A DNA stretch of 64,000 nucleotides from Saliniradius amylolyticus (GTDB lineage: Bacteria; Pseudomonadota; Gammaproteobacteria; Enterobacterales; Alteromonadaceae): assembly GCF_003143555.1 (NCBI RefSeq), contig NZ_CP029347.1, forward strand, positions 2,046,001 through 2,110,000, read 5' to 3'. Both the position numbers and the translations under genes were made by a program. Positions 56,576-64,000 of the stretch are shown piece by piece (the first letter of the stretch is position 1; each line of letters starts with the position of its first letter). Below the pieces are notes generated by a model. It searched no databases. It saw only the letters and a program-made list of their open reading frames with translations, and was not told where the DNA came from.

Positions 56576-57697
56576 TTACTCACTGCCCGGTGAGGCCACC
56601 GGATAAATGACTTGATCGTGAAAGCCGGTGATCACCGTGATGGGGCCGGATAGCGCCTTATCCAACTCGGCGTCGCCGGTATCGGCAATCAGAGGCCGCC
56701 CATCCAATGCCTGAAGCTTGGTCTTAGTCGCAACCACCAAGATATGATCCCGCCCCACAGCACGGATGACCTCGGGACTGAGCTGCTGATTACCGCGACC
56801 AAACAGATGGCCCTGACCGCCAATCAGGGTAATCACTAGCTTGGCGGCTTTCCCTTTAACGGCGCTTAACAATGCTTCGGCCGTCATATCCTGGCCGATA
56901 AGCTCTTCATTGTGTACCAGATCTACACCCAGCAGGGTGTTATCCAGCCCAAGTTCTTCCATGATGGAAGCCACCGTCGAGCCCGAACCCATAATATAAA
57001 GCTCATCGTTCATTGACTCGATTACATGGGCGGCAATATCGGCTAACACCAGCTCATCGGACTCACGACCGCCCATTTTCACCGCTTGCACATATTGAAG
57101 CTCGGCCGGAACGCGCATCTCACCAAAACGCCGGGCCCGGACCTGCCCTTGGCGGAATTGCTCTTCGTCGATGTCCATCACATCTGCTTCACGAAGGCTG
57201 AGCAGTTCGCCTTTGACCAGCTTTTCCACCACCTTACCGGCCGCCTTGGGCGTTACCGTGTAAACGCCGGAGTGGATCTTACAGCCCGCCGGAATGCCTA
57301 ATACCGGCAGCGTCTCGCCCACCACATCACAGATATTGCGTGCGGTGCCATCGCCACCGGCAAAGAGAATCAAATCCACGTGCTGCTCCATCAAAAGCTC
57401 GGCCAGCTTTTGGCTGTCCTTTGCTTCGGTCTGCTCGGGCGGCTGGTAGATCACCTCAGTCTCAAAGCCAAGTTGCTCGGCAATACGCTGGCCCATATCG
57501 CCAGCGGCGGTCACAATGCCGATGCGATCTTTAAGCGGGGCTAACAATTCCAGTGCTTCGGCCGCCCGTTTCGGGGCTTTCTGCTCGGCGCCCATGGCCA
57601 GTGCCTTTTGCCGAACTGCTGCCCCATCGCTGCCTTTTAGCGCCAGGGCACCGCCGATACCGGCATAGGGGTTAATAATCAGGCCCAGCTTAAACAC
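56576..57697 (-). CDS. ATP-NAD kinase family protein
   Basis: A 373-residue protein of the NAD-kinase / diacylglycerol-kinase-like fold. LGLIINPYAGIGGALALKGS opens it and ILFAGGDGTARNICDVVG holds the GGDGT nucleotide motif; VLGIPAGCKIHSGVYTVTP follows. This is the COG3199 branch found next to yfcL and epmC in Alteromonadales and Shewanella; it is distinct from the housekeeping NadK, and its substrate is not established. Start GTG 57697, overlapping the epmC 3' end by 8 bases. Confidence 0.88.
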   Translation of the reverse strand: MFKLGLIINPYAGIGGALALKGSDGAAVRQKALAMGAEQKAPKRAAEALELLAPLKDRIGIVTAAGDMGQRIAEQLGFETEVIYQPPEQTEAKDSQKLAELLMEQHVDLILFAGGDGTARNICDVVGETLPVLGIPAGCKIHSGVYTVTPKAAGKVVEKLVKGELLSLREADVMDIDEEQFRQGQVRARRFGEMRVPAELQYVQAVKMGGRESDELVLADIAAHVIESMNDELYIMGSGSTVASIMEELGLDNTLLGVDLVHNEELIGQDMTAEALLSAVKGKAAKLVITLIGGQGHLFGRGNQQLSPEVIRAVGRDHILVVATKTKLQALDGRPLIADTGDAELDKALSGPITVITGFHDQVIYPVASPGSE

Positions 57698-58298
57698 AGG
57701 CAGGCTCCTTTTCCGAAAACGTCGCCGAGGTCAGCGGCGGTGTTTGGTAAAACTCTCTTAGCGCCTGAATAAATTGCGCCACACGGTTTGGAAACCCTTT
57801 CTCCAGATACGTGAGTGCCTGCTTACGCACTGCTTCAGTAAAAGCTTCTCTATCGGGCTCCGCACCATTGAGATTATCGGTGCTCACCCGAAACGGCTTT
57901 TGCGCTGCCGCGCTAAAGGCCCATTCGATGGCCTGGGGCTTCACTTCCACCTTCTCAAACTCGGCTTGCTGCTCGGCGTTACGGCCATCGGGACAATACC
58001 AATAGCCATAGTCCTCGAGCTTTCGGCGCTCGGCACCCGCCACACACCAGTGCGCAATCTCATGTAAGGCACTAGCATAGTAGCCATGGGCAAAAATAAT
58101 GCGATGATAAGGGATGTGCTTATCCGCCGGCAGATAGACAGGCTCATCGTCACCTTTTACCAGACGAGTCTGATACTCGGCGAAAAAGGTCTGTTCAAAA
58201 ATACGGATTAAATCCTGATAACGATGCTGAATTGCCAAAGCGCTGATGACACCCTCTAAGCGAAAGAGCGCGCATTGTAACCAGCGCGCCGGAGCCAC
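57690..58298 (-). CDS. epmC: Elongation factor P hydroxylase
   Basis: The recognisable protein begins near HRYQDLIRIFEQTFFAEYQT and carries RLVKGDDEPVYLPA, FAHGYYASALHEIAHWCVAG (HEIAHW metal site) and GYWYCPDGRNAEQQAEFEKV, a close match to E. coli YfcM/EpmC (about 182 residues). EpmC hydroxylates the beta-lysylated lysine of EF-P. The listed GTG 58298 directly abuts the MFS stop and gives 202 residues; the family alignment favours a shorter start, perhaps TTG 58238. epmA and epmB are not in the window. Confidence 0.92.
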   Translation of the reverse strand: MAPARWLQCALFRLEGVISALAIQHRYQDLIRIFEQTFFAEYQTRLVKGDDEPVYLPADKHIPYHRIIFAHGYYASALHEIAHWCVAGAERRKLEDYGYWYCPDGRNAEQQAEFEKVEVKPQAIEWAFSAAAQKPFRVSTDNLNGAEPDREAFTEAVRKQALTYLEKGFPNRVAQFIQALREFYQTPPLTSATFSEKEPACV

Positions 58299-59459
58299 TC
58301 AAGCATCCAGACGCCGACGGGGCAGCAGACTCATGATCACAAACGCCAGCAACACCACCGCCATAGCCACCTCGAAGGTCAAACTGGCCCCGGTGCCCTG
58401 CTGCCATAGGCTGCCCGCGCCATAGTTGCCCAGCGCCGCCCCCAGGCCTGTGGCCAGGCTCACGTAAAGGGCCTGACCACGACTTTGAAACTGACGACCA
58501 AAGTACTGGTGAATAAAACGAATGGCGCAGGCATGAGTCAGGCCGAAGCTGGCCGCATGAATCAGCTGACTGGGGATCAACAACTCGGGCACGCTGGCAT
58601 GATAGGCCAGCACATACCAACGCAGCACGGTTAGGGCCAGGCTCAGTTGCATGACCCGTTTAATGCCCAAACGGCCGATAACCCGCCCGGCGATAATGAA
58701 GATGCCGATCTCGGCTAGCACACCTACCGAAAGTAACAGCCCGGTTTGGGTGCCGTTATAGCCGATGTCTTTCATATACAGGGTAAAAAAAGCGTTGTAG
58801 GGCGCAAGGCCAATTTGCTGCAAACAGGCCACGGCGATAAAACCGATAAACAGCGGCTGTTTTAGCTTTTGCCACAAACTGCCTTTGACCTCATGGTGCT
58901 CGGGTGCCGACGGCTCGGTGAGCTTCAAACTGCTGGCAAACAGCGCCGCCATAATTAGCACACAACTGACCATAATGGCCTCGGTGCCAAACAGGTCCAC
59001 CAACAGACCCGATAATATGGTCAACAAGATGAAACCGATACTGCCCCACAACCGGATACGGGTATAGCCACCGGAGTCGCCGTCCACCGCGTTCAGAGTG
59101 ATCACTTCCAGCTGCGGCATAATGGCGCTCCAAAACAACAGTGCCGCCGAAAAGCCCAGCGCCAGCGGCCAGAAGCCGTAGAGAAACAGGATCACAATAA
59201 AACTCAGGCAAGCCACCAGCGAGCCCAACTGCAGAATCGTTAATACCTTACCGCTGCGATCGGCCAGATTGGCCCACAAATAGGGTCCCGCAATACGGGC
59301 TAGGGTGATGATGGCTAAAAGCGAGCCGATGGTTTCCGAGCTCATGCCCCGGCCATCTAAAAACAGCGACAGATAGGGCACCAAAACGCCAAGGGTGCCA
59401 AAATACAAAAAATAAGAAACCGCCAGCCACGGTTGGCCAGCGGTAAAGGAAAATCGCAT
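58299..59459 (-). CDS. MFS transporter, HcaT/MFS_1-like
   Basis: A 386-residue protein with twelve predicted helices and the MFS_1-like start SYFLYFGTLGVLVPYLSLFL (phenylpropionate-permease type). Other features are MSSETIGSLLAIITLARIAG, ARIAGPYLWANLADRSGK (loop 2-3 motif) and SQLIHAASFGLTHACAIRFI. No catabolic genes adjoin; this orphan is conserved near aroC in related genera. Substrate unknown. Confidence 0.87.
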   Translation of the reverse strand: MRFSFTAGQPWLAVSYFLYFGTLGVLVPYLSLFLDGRGMSSETIGSLLAIITLARIAGPYLWANLADRSGKVLTILQLGSLVACLSFIVILFLYGFWPLALGFSAALLFWSAIMPQLEVITLNAVDGDSGGYTRIRLWGSIGFILLTILSGLLVDLFGTEAIMVSCVLIMAALFASSLKLTEPSAPEHHEVKGSLWQKLKQPLFIGFIAVACLQQIGLAPYNAFFTLYMKDIGYNGTQTGLLLSVGVLAEIGIFIIAGRVIGRLGIKRVMQLSLALTVLRWYVLAYHASVPELLIPSQLIHAASFGLTHACAIRFIHQYFGRQFQSRGQALYVSLATGLGAALGNYGAGSLWQQGTGASLTFEVAMAVVLLAFVIMSLLPRRRLDA

Positions 59460-59468
59460 CAGAGTGGA

Positions 59469-60569
59469 TTAATTTTTCTGAGCAGGGATAACCGGCGTAG
59501 TCGACGCCACATCCGCATTCTGCCCGCGATGGCGCAGGAAGTGGTCCATCAGCACCAGAGCGAGCATGGCCTCGGCAATGGGCACGGCGCGAATGCCGAC
59601 ACAGGGATCGTGACGGCCCTTGGTGACGATCTCGGCGCTATTGCCGTCAATATCCACCGTCTCACCGGGCACACTGATACTGGAGGTGGGCTTTAACGCC
59701 AAGCTCACCTTAATATCCTGCCCTGAGGAGATCCCCCCTAACACTCCGCCGCTGCGATTGGAGCTAAAACCCTCGGGCGTCAGGCTATCTCTGTGCTCGG
59801 AGCCTTTTTGGGTCACTACATCGAAGCCATCACCCACTTCCACGCCCTTAACGGCATTAATGCCCATCATGGCATGGGCGATATCGGCATCCAGGCGGTC
59901 GAATACCGGCTCGCCCAGGCCGACCGGGATGCCCGTCGCCACTACAGACACCTTGGCACCGACAGAATCCCCCTCTTTTTTAAGGTCGCGCATATAGGCG
60001 TCTAATTCATCGAGCTTATCCGGGTCCGGGCAGAAGAATGGGTTGTCGTTGACGATGCTCAGGTCCTTGGGCTCGGCTTTTACCGGTCCCAACTGCGACA
60101 GAAAACCTCTAATCTCAACGCCCAGGTGATCCTTTAAATATTTCTTGGCAATGGCCCCGGCCGCCACCCGAATGGCGGTTTCCCGCGCGCTGGAGCGTCC
60201 ACCACCACGATAATCGCGCAAGCCATATTTTTGCTGATAGGTGTAATCGGCATGGCCGGGACGGAAGATGTCTTTGATCTTGGAGTAATCCTTGGAGCGC
60301 TGATCGGTGTTTTCGATCAGGAGCCCAATGGAGGTGCCAGTGGTTTTACCCTCAAACACACCGGAGAGGATTTTCACCTCGTCGGCCTCACGACGGGCGG
60401 TGGTGTAACGACTGGTGCCCGGCTTGCGCCGGTCCAGATCCACCTGTAAGTCCTCGACGCTGATTTCCAGCCCCGGCGGGCACCCATCTACCACCCCGCC
60501 TATAGCAATACCGTGGCTTTCACCAAAGGTGGTCAGAGTAAATAATTTTCCAAAGCTATTTCCGGCCAT
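59469..60569 (-). CDS. aroC: Chorismate synthase
   Basis: A 366-residue FMN-dependent enzyme: [58 protein letters not shown] and [20 protein letters not shown]. It converts EPSP to chorismate. Located 9 bases after prmB, the conserved prmB-aroC pair; the MFS gene follows 10 bases further. Confidence 0.98.
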   Translation of the reverse strand: MAGNSFGKLFTLTTFGESHGIAIGGVVDGCPPGLEISVEDLQVDLDRRKPGTSRYTTARREADEVKILSGVFEGKTTGTSIGLLIENTDQRSKDYSKIKDIFRPGHADYTYQQKYGLRDYRGGGRSSARETAIRVAAGAIAKKYLKDHLGVEIRGFLSQLGPVKAEPKDLSIVNDNPFFCPDPDKLDELDAYMRDLKKEGDSVGAKVSVVATGIPVGLGEPVFDRLDADIAHAMMGINAVKGVEVGDGFDVVTQKGSEHRDSLTPEGFSSNRSGGVLGGISSGQDIKVSLALKPTSSISVPGETVDIDGNSAEIVTKGRHDPCVGIRAVPIAEAMLALVLMDHFLRHRGQNADVASTTPVIPAQKN

Positions 60570-60577
60570 AATTGCAA

Positions 60578-61501
60578 TTAATCCTGTTGTTCCTGATAAG
60601 CCACCAGCGCCTGACGCGAGATGGCAAAAATACCGTGACCACCGTGCTCCAGTTCTACCCAGATCACTTCCAGGCCTGGATAGCGCTGCTCAAAGTGCAC
60701 CATGGAATTGCCGATTTCCACCAGCAGCCAGCCCTCATCGGTCAGATGCTCGGGCGCCCTGGCGAGCAATTCATCGGTAAGCTCCAACCCATCCTCGCCG
60801 GAGGCCAGTCCCAGCTCCGGCTCATGGCGAAATTCATCGGGCAGGTCGGCCATATCCTCGGCATCCACATAAGGGGGGTTGGCGACAATCAGATCGTACT
60901 TTTGCCCACCCACACCGCTGAAACCGTCGGAGTAGATGGGGAATACCCGATCGTTCAGACCATGCTGCTCGATGTTGATCTCCGCCACCGCCAGCGCGTC
61001 CGGGCTGATATCCACCGCATCCACCTGAGCCTCAGGGTACTCATACGCCAGGGCAATGGCGATACAGCCGCTGCCGGTACACATATCCAGAATGTGCTCG
61101 GGCTCACTGTTTACAAAGGGCGCGAAGCGGTTTTGAATCAGTTCGGCAAAAGGCGAACGGGGCACCAGTACCCGCTCGTCCACATAAAACGGCAGGCCAC
61201 AGAACCAGGCCTGATTGGTCAAATACGCCAGCGGCACTCGCTGTTCGATACGGGCCTGCACCAACTCGGCGATGGTCTGGCGCTCAGCAGCAGTCAGGCG
61301 CGCATCCAGCAGGCGATCATCAATATCAAAGGGTAAATGCACCGCCTGAGTGACCAGCGAGCGTGCCTCATCCCAAGCATTATCGGTACCATGTCCGAAG
61401 TATACCTCTTCGCTGTTAAAACGACTGACCGTCCAGCGCAGCATATCCAGCAGGGTGGAAAGTTCGTTAACGGCGGGCTCAATAATTGGGGATGTCGTCA
61501 T
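60578..61501 (-). CDS. prmB: Ribosomal protein uL3 N5-glutamine methyltransferase
   Basis: A 307-residue SAM-dependent methyltransferase with motif [17 protein letters not shown] (139-150), the NPPY glutamine-binding motif at 208-211 and [12 protein letters not shown] before it, which identify the PrmB rather than PrmC branch. It methylates Gln150 of ribosomal protein L3. Divergent from smrB, first gene of prmB-aroC-MFS-epmC. Confidence 0.96.
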   Translation of the reverse strand: MTTSPIIEPAVNELSTLLDMLRWTVSRFNSEEVYFGHGTDNAWDEARSLVTQAVHLPFDIDDRLLDARLTAAERQTIAELVQARIEQRVPLAYLTNQAWFCGLPFYVDERVLVPRSPFAELIQNRFAPFVNSEPEHILDMCTGSGCIAIALAYEYPEAQVDAVDISPDALAVAEINIEQHGLNDRVFPIYSDGFSGVGGQKYDLIVANPPYVDAEDMADLPDEFRHEPELGLASGEDGLELTDELLARAPEHLTDEGWLLVEIGNSMVHFEQRYPGLEVIWVELEHGGHGIFAISRQALVAYQEQQD

Positions 61502-61510
61502 GGCGCTGAT

Positions 61511-61540
61511 TTACCTGCACAGAAAGAAATTTGTTATGAT
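61511..61540 (+). promoter_or_regulatory. Candidate sigma-70 promoter of smrB
   Basis: TATGAT at 61535-61540 is preceded by TGT, giving an extended -10, with TTACCT (61511-61516) 18 bases upstream as a weak -35. It lies 30 bases before the smrB ATG. Confidence 0.45.
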
Positions 61541-61569
61541 AGCGGCCTTTTCACCACCGCCGCCTTGTT

Positions 61570-62127
61570 ATGTCGAAAAAACACAAATTGAATGACGACG
61601 AAATTGCGCTATTTCGCAGCGCCATTGGCGGAACCCGGCCGTTAGAGCAAGACAAAATACCGCCTCAACGCCCGTCAGGCAAGCACCAAACTGGAATAAA
61701 ACATACCGAACGGCGCGCCAATGCCGAGCGCAAACAGGTGGCGGCCAGCTTTGAGTTTTCCGACGGTTTCCAGGCCTGGTTTGACCCTAACCAGCCGGTG
61801 AAATACAGCCGCGATAAAGACCAGAGCTACCAGTTAAAATGCCTACGCCGTGGTGACTATGCCCCCGAGTTGATTCTGGATCTTCATGGCATGAAGCGTG
61901 ACACCGCCAAGGAAGAGATCGCCGCGCTGATCCACAGCGCCGAAAAACAACATGTGCACTGTGTCTGCATCGTCCACGGCATCGGCGGCAATATCTTAAA
62001 AAGTGCCGTACCCAACTGGCTGGTGCAACACCCTAAAGTCCAGGCCTTTCACGAAGCCCCACTGGAATGGGGCGGTAAGGGCGCGTTGTTAGTGTTGATT
62101 GAGGTACCGGAGGGAATGAGAAAGTAA
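61570..62127 (+). CDS. smrB: Smr-domain endonuclease
   Basis: A 185-residue protein with a basic N-terminal extension and a C-terminal Smr domain: LDLHG at 103-107 and HGIGGN at 136-141, with PLEWGGKGALLVLIE at the end, as in E. coli SmrB (YfcN), the nuclease that cleaves mRNA at collided ribosomes. Divergent from prmB, the same arrangement as in E. coli. Confidence 0.93.
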   Translation: MSKKHKLNDDEIALFRSAIGGTRPLEQDKIPPQRPSGKHQTGIKHTERRANAERKQVAASFEFSDGFQAWFDPNQPVKYSRDKDQSYQLKCLRRGDYAPELILDLHGMKRDTAKEEIAALIHSAEKQHVHCVCIVHGIGGNILKSAVPNWLVQHPKVQAFHEAPLEWGGKGALLVLIEVPEGMRK

Positions 62128-62145
62128 CGGATTTTTCTGGAATAT

Positions 62146-62169
62146 TGGCCTTCCAAAATAGGAAGGCCA
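62146..62169. terminator. Stem-loop between smrB and the serine hydrolase gene
   Basis: Nine-base arms TGGCCTTCC / GGAAGGCCA with a 6-base loop, 18 bases after the smrB stop. There is no clean T run, so it is a probable bidirectional stop for these convergent genes. Confidence 0.55.
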
Positions 62170-62227
62170 CAGTTTCACGCTTCAGGCATTAGCGCCAATT
62201 TTCAGGCCTAACACTAAAGGCTCAACA

Positions 62228-63751
62228 CTACAAGCAGTCTTTAAAGCGCACTCTGATGGCATCGGCAAGAACTTCTCCCGAGGTATTCGTGTTACTCAGA
62301 GTCACATCTAATTGTCCCGCACTGTCCACGGTATACTCGCCCAGTGAATTCCACTGACTGCCGTTGCCAGCATGATTGATGCTGGCCGCATAGGATGCAC
62401 CGCTGGTATTAATCATTACCGGGCTACTGGTACTGCCATGTTTCGCTTCCGGGTGGTACTCCAGCACTTCCCAGACACCTTCAGCCAGGCCAGTAAATGC
62501 ATAAGCCACATCAAGACTGCCCTTTTGACTGTCGTTATCTGACAGGTAGCTATTGCCGTAATGTTTTGAGCCTTTGGTGTTGGTTACCCAACTGCCGTTA
62601 ACCATAGCCCCATCATTATCAATGGTCACTTCGTCGACCGCAGGCGCCGGGCAAGTGGGTGCCGTATTGTTCGCATACCAGTCGCCAACGTAGTAAAGCA
62701 CATCATTGACCAATGAGTACCAATTGGAACTTTTCTTGGCGTAGCCATTCGCCGACACCATGATGCTAACATCAAACTCCGGAATGTATTTCACTACGGC
62801 GTTATAACCCGACAGACTGCCAGTATGTCCCACGTGCTGATACCGATGGGTAGAAGCAGGCCATAAGCGTGTAGACAGTCCATAACTGCTGTTATTGGCG
62901 GAGGGGGTGGTCATTTCAGTGACCGATGCCGCACTGATATAACGGGCACCGTATACCTCTCGGGCAAGAACGGCAGCATCAGAGGGTGTTGCTACCACCG
63001 CTCCAGCAGCGCCAATTCCTGTTTTATGAAACTCATAAGCCCGACTGTTAGCGGCTAAGTCAGTGATCGTGTTGGAAGGAGTACTCCAGTCGTCCAGGAA
63101 GGTATCGGTCAAAGACAAGGGCTGAATTAACCACTGATCAAATGCATCCGCAAGGGTAAGGCCCGTCACCGTCTCAATGACCATTCCCAGAATATACGTA
63201 CCGGTATTGGAATAGCTATAAGCGGTACCCGGTTGATGCGTGGAGCCATAATCGATCGGATACTGAACGATCTCCGACGACGTCCAAACTTTATAGGGGT
63301 CAAGCGCGATACTCCAGAAGTCATTACTACCATTGATATGGTCGTAAACCCCAGCGGAATGATCCAACAATTGCCTTAGCGTGATGGTATCGGCATTGGG
63401 CAATCCCGAAATGTAAAGATGATCGCTCAACTTGTCATCGACGTTGAGATAGCCGGCTTCCTGCAACTTCATGATCAACGCCCCGGTGTAAGCCTTACTG
63501 ACACTGGCTAAACGAAAACGCTGGTTAATATTAACGACCTCTCCGGTCTCGGTATTTCCAATACCAACGCCAGTAAAAACAACACCCTGATCAGGAGTCG
63601 CAACCGCCACAGCAACGCCGGGAATGTCACTGGTGTTATTGAAAGCCGTGGTCAGGGTATCTTGCAATCCCTGCTGGAAGTCGGCCAATGCTGCCTGGTG
63701 GAAAAAGCCCGAAGCAAGGATGCCACAGGCCAGTAAGTATTTATTCTTCAT
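62228..63751 (-). CDS. Secreted serine hydrolase (class C beta-lactamase/DD-peptidase fold) with golvesin-like domain
   Basis: From ATG 63751 (AGAGGG six bases upstream) the protein has 507 residues; an earlier frame start at 63808 has no support. Signal peptide 1-23 (FFHQAALA). The serine hydrolase domain (about 25-362) shows SVSK at 83-86, YSN at 180-182 and HTG at 309-311, the three active-site motifs of the family. A Cys/Pro linker (Cys367) leads to a golvesin C-terminal-like beta domain (376-503; VWEVLEYHP, WNSLGEYTV, VLADAIRVRF). Likely an esterase or D-amino-acid peptidase outside the cell, not a resistance enzyme. Substrate unknown. Confidence 0.88.
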   Translation of the reverse strand: MKNKYLLACGILASGFFHQAALADFQQGLQDTLTTAFNNTSDIPGVAVAVATPDQGVVFTGVGIGNTETGEVVNINQRFRLASVSKAYTGALIMKLQEAGYLNVDDKLSDHLYISGLPNADTITLRQLLDHSAGVYDHINGSNDFWSIALDPYKVWTSSEIVQYPIDYGSTHQPGTAYSYSNTGTYILGMVIETVTGLTLADAFDQWLIQPLSLTDTFLDDWSTPSNTITDLAANSRAYEFHKTGIGAAGAVVATPSDAAVLAREVYGARYISAASVTEMTTPSANNSSYGLSTRLWPASTHRYQHVGHTGSLSGYNAVVKYIPEFDVSIMVSANGYAKKSSNWYSLVNDVLYYVGDWYANNTAPTCPAPAVDEVTIDNDGAMVNGSWVTNTKGSKHYGNSYLSDNDSQKGSLDVAYAFTGLAEGVWEVLEYHPEAKHGSTSSPVMINTSGASYAASINHAGNGSQWNSLGEYTVDSAGQLDVTLSNTNTSGEVLADAIRVRFKDCL

Positions 63752-64000
63752 AGGAATGCCCTCTCTTTGGTTATTGTTATAGGCGGCGTCCTTAAAGCTA
63801 CAATGCATTCCTATGAAACCGTCTGGTTTTTGCCACCCGCAAAGACCATAGCAATAAAATATTCCCTTGTTAACATTTTTGTAAATATTTTATTACATAA
63901 AAAATAAACTGTGAGAATATATACTTGACTCTCAGGAAGCAGGAATAGAGGGTTACTTACTTTTGTCTATGCGGATCTGTCCGGAGCAAATGTTGGTCAA
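63752..64000. other. A/T-rich region upstream of the serine hydrolase gene
   Basis: No gene is recognised to the window end. An A/T-rich stretch around 63850-63930, containing TAAATATTTTATT-type runs, is the likely promoter zone of the hydrolase. Confidence 0.4.

Noticed and set aside
62228-63751. Beta-lactamase resistance gene
   Set aside because: SVSK/YSN/HTG and the golvesin-like domain point to the broad serine hydrolase family; nothing marks it as mobile or antibiotic-specific.
1-64000. tRNA, rRNA, insertion sequences, integrases, CRISPR or toxin-antitoxin loci
   Set aside because: None was seen by reading; all long frames fit chromosomal functions and no direct-repeat arrays or transposase motifs were found. 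A covariance-model scan was not possible here.

Overview
The window reads as ordinary chromosome of a marine-type gammaproteobacterium, most likely an Alteromonadales member (Alteromonas / Lacimicrobium / Aestuariibacter-like). Reasons are the order pdxB-asd-fimV-truA-accD-folC-SPOR-cvpA-purF, the ECF sigma / DUF3379 pair, the MoxR-Bat operon, FlgO-family lipoproteins and an EAL-HDOD protein. The taxon is inferred from gene content and order only. I see no phage, insertion sequence, integron, CRISPR array, rRNA or tRNA. Coding density is high, and the only gene-free stretch over 300 bases is 6235-6547.

Layout. (a) 1-3138: a phosphotransferase (cut by the window edge) and an ACAD11-like acyl-CoA dehydrogenase with start and stop overlapping, and a divergent LysR regulator; probably hydroxy- or branched-acid catabolism. 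(b) 3229-12293: scavenging and envelope genes: secreted S9 peptidase, small periplasmic binding protein, AbgT-type transporter, exported N-acyl-D-amino-acid deacylase, an unusual secreted protein with three cupredoxin-like repeats, and AnmK (peptidoglycan recycling). (c) 12462-21747: a small lipoprotein, then a tightly overlapped MoxR-DUF58-DUF4381-BatA-BatB/C-BatD operon followed by a DUF885 peptidase lipoprotein. (d) 21808-26908: DUF2789, ECF sigma plus DUF3379 putative anti-sigma, ElaA-like GNAT, PutP, EAL-HDOD protein. (e) 27063-32505: sulfate activation operon cysD-cysC-cysQ-cysN-SLC13 permease. (f) 32540-38503: cysS, ppiB, lpxH, Aer-like chemoreceptor, miaE, YIP1-family membrane protein.

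(g) 38555-49863: the conserved minus-strand housekeeping block purF, cvpA, SPOR protein, folC, accD, truA, fimV, asd and pdxB (purine, folate, fatty acid, pseudouridine, polar-organiser, lysine/methionine/threonine and PLP synthesis). (h) 49911-54182: second periplasmic binding protein, fabB, divergent mnmC. (i) 54179-56201: three consecutive FlgO-like lipoproteins that look like an in-place gene triplication. (j) 56277-62127: yfcL, ATP-NAD-kinase-like protein, epmC, MFS transporter, aroC, prmB, divergent smrB. (k) 62228-63751: secreted serine beta-lactamase-fold hydrolase with a golvesin-like C-terminal domain.

No clearly new multi-gene system stands out. The most unusual items are the triple cupredoxin-like protein (9867-11075), the tandem FlgO-like lipoproteins, the acidic repeat region of FimV, an 18-base motif shared by the putP and YIP1-gene upstream regions, and a stranded alpha/beta-hydrolase nucleophile-elbow fragment at 6231-6323. 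Intrinsic terminators are clear after the S9 peptidase, abgT, DUF885, putP, YIP1/purF and fabB genes.
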